64,000 nt of DNA, from assembly GCA_017303875.1 (NCBI GenBank), contig JAFLBP010000007.1:62001-126000 (forward strand), given 5' to 3'. Positions 45,103 to 55,000 of the stretch are shown here, piece by piece. A program made the position numbers and the translations under genes. This stretch comes from Chitinophagales bacterium. Lineage in GTDB: Bacteria; Bacteroidota; Bacteroidia; Chitinophagales; Saprospiraceae. The notes below the pieces were generated by a model. That model searched no databases, had not been told where the DNA came from, and saw only the letters and a list, made by a program, of their open reading frames with translations. Within the stretch, counting starts at the first letter, position 1. Each line of letters starts with the position of its first letter.

Positions 45103-47445
45103 CTACCGCTCCCCAACCAGCAGCTTGCCGCTGCCAATCTCCCCGTTTTCATTTTCTAAGCGCAGGAAATACACACCTGTATCAAACTGCCGGACGGGCA
45201 ATGCGATCAGGTTGTGATCTACCTGCCGGCGCAACACCAGGCGGCCCGTTTGGTCGTGCAAGGTCAGGGTGCCGCGGGTCGGATTGGCACTTTTCAGGCG
45301 TACCCAGCACTCGCTGTTGCTCGGGTTGGGGAAGATTTCCAGTTCGTAGCCCTGGCGGAATTGCAGGTCGCGGGTACCCACGAGCAATTGCCGGATGGTG
45401 TGCAGACTGGTATTGGTAATCACGGGCGGATTGAAGTCGAAATAAATGCCCGCGCGGTTTTCAATGGTGGCGCCGATCGGCAGATTTTCTGTTTGCCGGA
45501 TGTGGAATTTGAAAAATCCGTGTGAAGCAGCCTCGTTTACATTGCTGTCGGGCAACATAATGTTCTTGAATACAGCCTGTACAATGCCGTCTTTTTGCAG
45601 GCGGAATTCGCAGGGGTGACTGCTGCCGCCGAATTGCAGGCTGCTCCAGTCGAGGGTAGTGGGCAGGGTATCCAGCACAATCACATTGAAGGCAGTGTCG
45701 GTGCCGGTATTCTGGAATCGGATCAGGTAGTCGAGGGCCTGGCCGGGGCGGATGGCGTGTTCAGCGCCCGTGCCCAGCGGGAATCCCTGCTTGTCGTTGG
45801 GGTCATAGGCGCCGATGTTTTGCTGGCAGTCAATATCCGTAAAAGGCGCTTCGTCGTTGGGCTGGAACTGCGGAATGATGCCCAGCGTAACGGTACCGCT
45901 GCCGCTGCTGCCGCAGCCTTCTATCATCGCGCTGGCAAATTCCGCCCAGGGGTGGTTTTCCGGCTGTTCCAGTTCGAGGCGCCAAGTAGCGCCGTTGGCC
46001 GGCACGGTGATGACTTCGGATTCCCCATTATCTAATTGAATAGGCCCGCCGGTCATTTGTACTACAATATCTTCCACCACCACGTAGTTGACGGGCTGCG
46101 TCATGTCGGCGCCGGTATTGGTGATGGTAAAAATAACGTCTTCGCCATCACATTCGGCATTTACCTGCAAATTGGCGTATTGTGTACCCACGCCGCAAAT
46201 GGTATCCGGCGTAATGGAAGCTTCGGAGCAGTGCGTCTGGCCGAATTCGGCATCGCAGTCAATGACGAATTGCACATTAAACCCGCCACAGTAGCCCGCC
46301 GGCACGGCGCCAAGCTCAAATTGGTACAGGGTGTCGTTGCCGTTGATGAGCAGGGTATGCGGAAGATCGGCGCCACTGAAATACAGCAGCGGATCGAGGT
46401 CGAGCACCACTTTGGCCATTTCGGCCGGCACGGAGCCTTTATTGCAATAGTTAACGCGGTAAGTGTTGGTAAAGCATCGGCGCAGGAAGGGCGCGCCGAG
46501 GGTAACTTCCATCGCAGGACAACTCGCAACGGCACGCATGGGAATATCAACGGTGCTGATGCTGTTGATGCTGGTGCTGACGGGGTGGAGTGCGGGCGCG
46601 CAGGCTTGCCAGACGGCATTGGGCGGGATGGCTTCTACGGTGCCACTACCGGGCGGTACAGGCAGGAAGTAACTGCCGTCGCTGTTGCTCACGGTGTAGT
46701 AAAAAGCGCTGTTGATTTTGGCCCGGATGTTCCAGCCGCCGAGTCCCGTTTCTGTCGCTTGCGCGATGCAGTCGCCGGTGTCAAATTTCACATTGCCCTG
46801 AATGGCCGCGCCGAAGTAGTTGGGGTAGGGGATCCACTCGGTACCATCGGCATTACCGTTCAGGTCGCCGACTTTGATGCCGAGGAAGTCTAATCCGGTT
46901 ACGGGTGCCGTTACGTTGTTCAGGGTTACGCTTTCCGGGAATCCCCATGGTGCTTGTGGGTTGGGGAAAAGGTAGTCGCGGCGCACAAATCGCCAGGAGG
47001 TATTGTTGGGAAAGTCATTGGTAAAGCCGAGGATCAGGCGGCGCAGGTCGAAGGTGTCGTTCAGGGTGATCTGTTCATCGTGGTCAATATCAGCAGCGAT
47101 CAGTCGGATGGGGTCGGTGATGGGTTGTACGTTACTGACATGGCGGGTCAGCAGCACCTGGTCAAATGTGCTGACGCCATTGAGTGGATCGGCATTAAAA
47201 TAGGGGCGGAGCGAAACGTTTGCCCCCTCGGGCACCTGAATGGAGTAGCTACCGTCGTTTTGGAGCGGCACGTCGATGGGTAAGCCCAAGGGCGGCCAGT
47301 GTGCAATGATATAGCTGCCTTCCGGGCCGTAAATGCGACCGGAGACCGTCACGGTATTGCCGCTTTGCGCGTTGAGCGCTGAGATGCTGCCCAGAAGCAG
47401 TCCCAGGTTCAGTATAAGCAGGTTGGTAAATGTCTGAATTTTCAT
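45103..47445 (-). CDS. Secreted multidomain protein with dockerin-like and DUF11-type domains, T9SS type A
   Basis: About 780 residues from the ATG at 47445, which directly starts the signal MKIQTFTNLLILNLGLLLGSISALNAQ. The first 80 residues contain a beta domain. A dockerin-like calcium loop follows (DIDHDEQITLNDTFDLRRLILG). The middle is a SdrD/CNA-B-like sandwich. The later GAYDPNDKQGFPLG, then LIRFQNTGTDTAFNVIVLDTLP, is the DUF11/DUF7619 repeat domain typical of Bacteroidota surface proteins. The end is a type A sorting domain (EIFPNPSNSECWVRL). Likely an adhesin or structural surface protein. Confidence 0.85.
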   Translation of the reverse strand: MKIQTFTNLLILNLGLLLGSISALNAQSGNTVTVSGRIYGPEGSYIIAHWPPLGLPIDVPLQNDGSYSIQVPEGANVSLRPYFNADPLNGVSTFDQVLLTRHVSNVQPITDPIRLIAADIDHDEQITLNDTFDLRRLILGFTNDFPNNTSWRFVRRDYLFPNPQAPWGFPESVTLNNVTAPVTGLDFLGIKVGDLNGNADGTEWIPYPNYFGAAIQGNVKFDTGDCIAQATETGLGGWNIRAKINSAFYYTVSNSDGSYFLPVPPGSGTVEAIPPNAVWQACAPALHPVSTSINSISTVDIPMRAVASCPAMEVTLGAPFLRRCFTNTYRVNYCNKGSVPAEMAKVVLDLDPLLYFSGADLPHTLLINGNDTLYQFELGAVPAGYCGGFNVQFVIDCDAEFGQTHCSEASITPDTICGVGTQYANLQVNAECDGEDVIFTITNTGADMTQPVNYVVVEDIVVQMTGGPIQLDNGESEVITVPANGATWRLELEQPENHPWAEFASAMIEGCGSSGSGTVTLGIIPQFQPNDEAPFTDIDCQQNIGAYDPNDKQGFPLGTGAEHAIRPGQALDYLIRFQNTGTDTAFNVIVLDTLPTTLDWSSLQFGGSSHPCEFRLQKDGIVQAVFKNIMLPDSNVNEAASHGFFKFHIRQTENLPIGATIENRAGIYFDFNPPVITNTSLHTIRQLLVGTRDLQFRQGYELEIFPNPSNSECWVRLKSANPTRGTLTLHDQTGRLVLRRQVDHNLIALPVRQFDTGVYFLRLENENGEIGSGKLLVGER

Positions 47446-47592
47446 GAGCAATTGTCTTTTTGCTGAATAATGGCGTTGATGGAACAAAGGTGCAATAAGT
47501 GGGGGAGGAAAATAAAGTACAAATTTCAGATTTTGTCTACAATTATTTTATAAAATATTTTATTAAAATATGATTATCAATAAGATAGATTG

Positions 47593-47600
47593 TAATTTTG
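47593..47600 (+). promoter_or_regulatory. Putative -7 element (TAATTTTG)
   Basis: Matches TAnnTTTG, 14 bases before the ATG at 47614. A TTTTGTCTAC word is repeated at about 47531-47540 and 47596-47605 in this AT-rich region between divergent genes. No good -33 element. Confidence 0.3.
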
Positions 47601-47613
47601 TCTACTAATTTTT

Positions 47614-49014
47614 ATGCAAAACACACGCCTTTTTCAATTGCTTTCGACTTTTTCTGCCGAAGAATTACAGGAAATGCAGCATTTCGTGGAAAGTCCGTTT
47701 TTCAACCGCCGTCAGGAAGTGCTGCTGTTGTATAAAACCCTCTTGCCCTACCTGCAAAAAAAGAAACCCCTGCCCGAGAAAGCGGCGTTGTTCAATAAAG
47801 TATTTGCCTCTAAACAATATGACGATCACCGCCTGCGCATGGCCATCAGTTTTTTGTACCAGGCGGCTGCGCAATACCTGAGCCTGCGCGAATTTTTGCA
47901 GGATACCGCTGCGCAAAAAAAAGCACTGTCGGGCACCCTGCGTCGGCGCGGATTAAAAACCCAAAGCATCAAAGCCCTTGAAGAAAGCCGGCACGCCCAG
48001 CAGCAGCGCACCCACCGCAATGTGGATTTTGCAGAACAACACTACCAGCTCCTGCTCGAACAGTACCGATTAGAACTGGAGTTGCGCCTGCGCGAGCAAT
48101 CAGACTTGCAAGGGCTCAACGATGCCCTCGACGAGGCTTATCTGGCCCGCAAGCTCTGGCAGAGCTGTTTTGCCCTGGCGCACCAGACGCTCTATCGGCA
48201 GTCGCTGGACTATGGCCTGTTGGATAAAATCCTGGAATACCTCTCCGAGCGCCCCGAGTTGCTTGAAGAACCGGCCATTTCCATATATTTTCATTGTTAT
48301 CGCGCGCTCACCGAGCCGGCAGATACGGCGCATTTTCAGCGTTTTCAAGGCACTTTGCAGGCTGCCGCTGCACTTTTCCCGGCCGACGAGTTGCGCGACC
48401 TCTTTGTGCTGGCGCTCAATTTTTGCAGCAGGCAGTACAATGCGGGTAACAATGCCTACCTGCCCGAACAGTTTCGTTTGTATCAGGAAGGTCTGGAGCG
48501 CGGGTATTTTCTGACTGAGGGTTCGCTTTCAGCATATACCTACCAGAATGCTGCGACGATCGGCATTATATTGGGAGAAACGGCCTGGGTAGATGATTTT
48601 GTGGATCGCTACAAGGCATTTTTGCCTGCCGAACAACGCGAGGGCCTGTACCATTTCAATCGGGCCCGACTGGCCTATCAGCGCCGAAACCTTGGCGAGG
48701 CGCTGGAATTGCTGCAAAAAGCCGAATACCGCGATCTGATGCTACAACTGGCCGCACGCAGCCTGCAACTGAAAATTTATTTTGAAAGCGGCGCCGACCG
48801 GCTGCTGGAATCACACCTTGCCGCTTTCCAGACTTTTTTGCGGCGGCGCAAAGACCTGGGGTATCACCGCGACAATTACCAGCACCTGCTCTATTTTACC
48901 CAAAAACTGATAGAAATACCGGATTTTGATAAAAAAGCAAGGGCGTCGCTCCGACAAAAAATCGAAGCAACGCCCTCCGTGGCAGAGAAAGAGTGGTTGT
49001 TGGGGCGGGTGTAG
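47614..49014 (+). CDS. Helical-repeat (TPR-like) cytoplasmic protein
   Basis: 466 residues, no signal peptide. Almost entirely helical, with repeated Leu/Ala-rich pairs such as RALTEPADTAHFQRFQGTLQAAAALFPADELRDLFVLALNFCSRQYNAG and AYQRRNLGEALELLQKAEYRDLMLQLAARSLQLKIYFESG. The N-terminal FFNRRQEVLLLYKTLLPYLQKK and HNxxKRD-like RRRKDLGYHRDN tail recur in many Bacteroidota hypothetical proteins. Function unknown, probably a protein-protein scaffold. Confidence 0.7.
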   Translation: MQNTRLFQLLSTFSAEELQEMQHFVESPFFNRRQEVLLLYKTLLPYLQKKKPLPEKAALFNKVFASKQYDDHRLRMAISFLYQAAAQYLSLREFLQDTAAQKKALSGTLRRRGLKTQSIKALEESRHAQQQRTHRNVDFAEQHYQLLLEQYRLELELRLREQSDLQGLNDALDEAYLARKLWQSCFALAHQTLYRQSLDYGLLDKILEYLSERPELLEEPAISIYFHCYRALTEPADTAHFQRFQGTLQAAAALFPADELRDLFVLALNFCSRQYNAGNNAYLPEQFRLYQEGLERGYFLTEGSLSAYTYQNAATIGIILGETAWVDDFVDRYKAFLPAEQREGLYHFNRARLAYQRRNLGEALELLQKAEYRDLMLQLAARSLQLKIYFESGADRLLESHLAAFQTFLRRRKDLGYHRDNYQHLLYFTQKLIEIPDFDKKARASLRQKIEATPSVAEKEWLLGRV

Positions 49015-49047
49015 ATTAAGAGCATGTTCGGGAATTCATAAATCGCA

Positions 49048-52000
49048 TTAATCAGCAATTGAGATTGCCCCTGTAACGTATTTATGTTGCCCCGGCAGCG
49101 ACAGTTCGAGTACATATTTGTACACACCGGAAGGCAGCGCTTTTGCATCGGGTTGGTTTCCATAGGTGCCTATCCACTTTTCGTAGGGTTTGGCGACATG
49201 TACCACTTCGTTCATCCTGTTGATGATGATAAGCCGTGCCTGATCTTCAGGAATAAAATTGCCTTGTTCCCGATAAACCTGGAGCGGATCAAAGTCGTCA
49301 TTCATTCCATCGCCATTGGGTGTGATGACGTTGGGCATTGCTTTGGATAAATCCTCTAAAGCGCCTTGTACAATGATGGTGACCCTTGCAGAATCCAGCA
49401 CAGCGGGGCAGGTATTGCTGCCGATGGTATAGGTGAAGACATCCGTACCAAGAAAATCGGCGCCGGGCGGGCTATACCGCAAACGCCTGTTATCAATAAT
49501 TGCTACATCGCCGGCTAAGGGCAATGTCTTTATGGCGAGCAAAATACTGTCGAGATTGGGGAGGGTATCATTTTCTGTAACCAGCAATTCGGTGCTGCCG
49601 CTACCCTGCACCAAAAAAATGGTATCGGGGAATGCCAGCAGCGCGCCGGGGTCAATGCGCTCCAAATTCAGTTGAATAACACTGTCGCAACCCTGCCCTG
49701 TCTGTAATTCGACGGTAAACAGGCCGGTATTACTAAAGAGCTGATTGCCGATTTTTACCGAATAGCCCGCACAAATGACCGTATCCAGCGCAAGCTCATA
49801 ATTTGGAGACACTGAAATACTGATTTCGGCAGCAGCTTTGCAGACTAATAGACCCGACTGCGTGACGGTCACTTTATAGGTGGTGCTGCTCTCCGGCGCT
49901 ACGACCTGGCTGCTGCTACTGTTGTTGTTATTGCTCCATTGATAGCTGCAATTGGTACAATTGGCTACGGTTGTTTTCAGCAATGTGGAATCTCCCTTGC
50001 AAATATTTAACCTGCTGGCAGTTAATGCGACGGAAACTGGTGGTAAAACGCTGAGGTTCAAGGTAAGCGTCGTGTCGCAGGCAGCACCTTGAGCGGGCAA
50101 TATGACCGTATAGGTTCCGCTGGTGCTAAAAGTTTGATTACCCGCAACATAGACATCTCCGCCACAAATAATCTCGGTACGCGAGAGGTTAACACCGCCT
50201 GTTGAAACTGCAACTGTAATATTTTGAACACTGGTACAGCCCTCGGCATTGGTAACGGTGACGGTATAGTTGCCGGAGGGGATGGCTGTCCGGTTTTGCG
50301 GGTCGGCGCTGCCGGGCAGATCTGCCCAGTCGTAATTAAACGGCGCTGTTCCACCGCTGACGCTGAGGTTGATGCTGCCGTCGGATTGGCCACAGGCGGC
50401 AGCTTGCGTAGTCGTGTTAATGACAGGCGTAACGCCGCTTTGGCCTACCATAATTGTATTGGAAGCTGTACAGCCCTCGGCATTGGTAACCGTGACAGTG
50501 TAAGTGCCGGCGGGCAAAGCCGTTCGGTTTTGCGGGTTATTGCTGCCGGGCAGATCTGCCCAGTCGTAATTAAACGGTGCCGTTCCGCCACTGACTGTGA
50601 GGGTAATGCTGCCGTTGGATTGGCCGCAGGCGGCGGGTTGGGTAGTCGCGTTAATGACAGGCGTAACGCCGCTTTGGCCTACTGTAATTGCATTGGAGGC
50701 CGTGCAGCCCTCGGCACTGGTAACGGTGACGGTGTATGTGCCGGCGGGCAAAGCCGTTCGGTTTTGCGGGTTATTGCTGCCGGGCAGATCTGCCCAGTCG
50801 TAATTAAACGGTGCCGTTCCGCCGCTGACTGTGAGGGTAATGCTGCCGTTGGATTGGCCGCAGGCGGCGGGTTGGGTAGTCGCATTGATGACAGGCGTAA
50901 CGCCGCTTTGGCCTACTGTAATTGCATTGGAGGCCGTGCAGCCCTCGGCATTGGTAACGGTGACGGTGTATGTGCCGGCGGGCAAAGCCGTTCGGTTTTG
51001 CGGGTTATTGCTGCCGGGCAGATCTGCCCAGTCGTAATTAAACGGAGTCGTTCCGCCACTGACTGTGAGGGTAATGCTGCCGTTGGATTGGCCGCAGGCG
51101 GCGGGTTGGGCAGTAGCATCTATGAAAGGGAGAATGCCCATTTGATCCACAACATCTGTAGCTGATGCAGTGCAGCCATTACTGCCGGTTACCGTGACGG
51201 TATATACATCCGGACTGACATTATTCAAATTTTGAGTGTTACTGCCATTGCTCCATTCAAATACAAAAGGTCCGATGCCATTTTGAATCGTCAGCGTGAT
51301 GCTTCCGGTATTCAGGTTGCATCCGGCGGATTGGGCGCTTGTATTCAGTTCCGGGAAATTGTAAATATTATCTATTGTTGTGGTTGCGCTGGCGGTGCAT
51401 CCTTGCGCATTGCTCACCGTTACCGAATAGTTTCCTGCGGGCAGCAGCGCACGTTGTTGTGGATCTGAACTGCCTGGAAGGTCTTCCCAGTCAAAAGAGA
51501 AGGGGCCGTTGCCTCCACTTGCGGCAAGATTAATACTTCCATTGGCCTGATCGCAAGTCGCATTTTGAGGCGTCAGATTGACGATGGGGTTTACACCAAT
51601 TTGAGCAACCTGTATATTCGACGTAGCGGTACAACCTTCGGCGTTTGTCGCAGTTACACTGTAGGTACCCGTAAATGCGGCAGACATATTATTCCGCGTA
51701 GCCGGATTGCTGCCGAAGGTGTAGCCTTGCGGGCCACTCCAGGACCAGGCGATTGCTGTGCCGGAATCATCCTGCAAGGTCAAGGTGCCGCCGGGACAAG
51801 GGGTATTGGCAGACAAAGCAGGCGTGGGTGAAGCACTTTGTGTCAGCGTAATTGGAATAGAACGGCTTACGCAAATTGCGGGAAATACTCCCCAGGTAAC
51901 TTCATAAGTGCCGCCCTGGTTAGTATTTATTTGGTTAGCGTTGGAATTGGATATTGCAACACCGTTGCGATACCAGGTGTAGGTTGCGCTTGCTACTGCC

Positions 52001-55000
52001 GGGATAGCGAGTGTAGTTGTTTCACCGCTACAAAGCACATTACCGCCTGAAGAGGTGATGGATTCCGTTGGCCCTGCTATGGCGTCAAAAGTATGGTTAT
52101 AGGGGCCGCAGGTTTCACCGGTATTGACATTTTCGAGTGAAAAGGTGAAATTAATCGGAACGCCGTACGGGACATTTATAAGATCAACAATTCCCGGATT
52201 GACAGGATCAAGTACGATGGTGCCTACATTGGTAGTTGGGGAAAGTACTCGGCCGCAATCGGTACAAGCGATTCCGAAATGCCGGGTGTAGTCATTTTCA
52301 TCTGTGCAGATAATCGTTCCCCAATAAGTAATACTACTTTCCTGAGGACAGCTTGCGCCCTGCACCTCCACCTGTATCGCCCGGCTATACAGGGTCAGCG
52401 CGGGCGCGCCGGGGTTGGTCACCTGCACATGATAAACACCTGCGTCGCTATTTTGCAAAGCATTGAAGATGAGTTTATTGGAGTTCGCTGCATTGCCAGC
52501 GGGCGGCGTCCAGGGACTGCCGTTTTTATGCCATTGGTAGACATTCGTCGTGAGGCCAGCATCAATGCCGAGGTCAATGGTAAGCGCTTGCCCGGCGTTG
52601 CGGGTGATGAGGGTGTCGGAGAAGATGGAGTCTTGGGGGGCGTACCTTGCCTGATTGTTGTAAAAGCCGTTGATGAGCGGCATATTGGGGAGGATGTCGT
52701 CGAAGGTGAGGTGGTTGAATTGGAGGGTTAGGGAGTCTTCACTCCATGTCCCAGTATTCAGAAGAGGCATTTGGTTGAAGGATGACGCAGCAGATAAGTT
52801 GTTATTGCTGAGCCACAAACTTCTTAATTTAGGCAGACTGAAGTTGGGTATTGAGCCGCTTAATTGGTTGGAGGAAAGGGAGAGTCTTTGTAAATTGGGC
52901 AGATTGAAATTTGCTATTGTGTCGCTTAATTGGTTAGAGGAAAGGAAGAGTTGTGATAAATTAGGTAGGTTGAAATTGGGAATGGAGCCGATCAATTGGT
53001 TGGAGGAAAGGGAAAGTTCGTATAAATTGGGCAAGTTAAAATTGGGAATTGAGCCACTTAATTGGTTGGAGAATAGGGAGAGACCTTGTAAATTGGGCAG
53101 GTTGAAATTGGGTATTGAGCCACTTAATTTATTGTCAGACAGCACTAGTAGCTTTAACATGGGAAGATTAAAATCTGGAACATTTCCTGTAAGTTTATTT
53201 TTATAAAAAGAGATCGTTTCTAAATTAGGCAAATTAAAGTTTGGAATTTGACCTACTAATTGATTGTTGTATAAAATAATTTTCTTCATTTTGGGCAAAT
53301 TAAAGTTTGGAATTGTATCATTTAATTCATTAAAGAATAATAAAAGCTCTTCCAGGTTAGGCAAATTAAAATTTGGAATAGAGCCACTTAATTGATTATT
53401 GGAAAGAGTTAAGTATTTAAGGTTGGGCAGATTAAAGTCTGGGATATTGCCGCTCAGTTGGTTAAAAAATAAGTATAATATCTCAAGATCAGGTAAATTT
53501 AAATTTGGAATATTTCCAGTTAACAAATTTTGAGCAAGGTCAATTTGTGTCACACACCCCTCCCCATTCACCGTCACCCCATACCAGGTACTCACGGGCG
53601 TATTCAAATTCCATGTGTTCGTCCAGCCCGGCCCATTCGTCGCATTGTACAATTTCACCAACTCCAAAGAATCACTCACCGGATTGCAAGTCGCAGCAGT
53701 ATTGATATTGATGCGTATCGCCCGGCTATACAAGGTAAGTGCGGGCGCGCCGGGGTTGGTCACCTGCACATGATAAACGCCTGCGTCGCTATTTTGCAAG
53801 GTACTGAAAATGAGTTTATTGGAGTTGGATGTATTGCCTGCGGGTGGCGTCCAGGGACTGCCGTTTTTATACCACGCATATATGTTATCCGGCACAGCGG
53901 CATCAATGCCGAGGTCAATGGTAAGCGCTTGCCCGGTGTTGCGGGTGATGAGGGTGTCGGAGAAGATGGAGTCTTGGGGGGCGTACCTTGCCCGTGCCCC
54001 GTTAAAGCCATTGAGGAGTGGTGTGTTGGGGAGAATATCGTCGAAGGTGAGGTGATTGTATTGGAGGGTTAGGGAGTCGTAAGGCCAGGTTGATGTACCC
54101 AGAAGTGGCATTTGGGTAAAGGCTGGTGCCGTAGATAAATTGTTATTTCTGAGCCAAAGCGCAATTAGTTTAGGCAGGCTGAAGTTAGGTATTGAGCCGC
54201 TCAACTGGTTGTAGGAAAGTGAGAGTTCTTGTAAATTTGGCAGGCTGAAATTGGGTATTGGGCCACTAAGTTGGTTAATTTCAAGCCGGAGCTCAATTAG
54301 TTTGGGTAGGTTAAAATTGGGGATTGAGCCGCCCAACTGGTTATTGTTAAGCCAGAGGTGTTGCAAATTAGGCAGGTTAAAAATGGGTATTGAGCCACTT
54401 AATTGGTTTGAGGTAAGATAGAGTCTTTGTAAATTAAGCAGACTAAAATTAGGTATTGAGCCACTCAATTGGTTAGAGGTAAAGTTGATGAGTTGTAAAT
54501 TTGGCAGGTTGAAATTGGGTATTGAGCCACTCAATTGATTGTAAGCAAGGTATAGTGAACGTAAACTGGGTAGACTGAAATTAGGTATTAAGCCTGTCAA
54601 GTCGTTGTAGGCAAGGTTGAGAGATTGTAAACTGGGTAGACTGAAATTAGGTATTGAACCGCTTAATTGGTTATCTGAAAGCCAGAGTTCTCGTAAATTA
54701 GGTAAATTAAAATTGGGTATCAAGCCGTTCAGCTGGTTATCTGAAAGCCAAAGCTCTTGTAAATTAGGCAAGCTAAAATTGGGTATTGAGCCGCTCAGTT
54801 GATTGTTGCTGAGCGAGAGGGATTGCAGATTAGGTAGGCTGAAATCAGGTACTGAACCGCTCAACTGATTACTGTTAAGCCAGAGATATTGTAAATTGGG
54901 TAGGCTAAAATTGGGTATTGAGCCGCTCAATTGGTTATCGGACAGGGAAATAGTTATAACACATCCATCCCCATTCACCTGCACCCCATACCAAGACGAA

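Noticed and set aside
46036..46893. 285-codon plus-strand frame
   Set aside because: Antisense shadow of the T9SS DUF11-type gene; composition follows the complementary coding strand.
50224..51165. 313-codon open frame on the plus strand with internal repetition
   Set aside because: It is antisense to the 234-bp repeats of the giant surface protein gene; its repetition follows from theirs and it has no signal or domain of its own.
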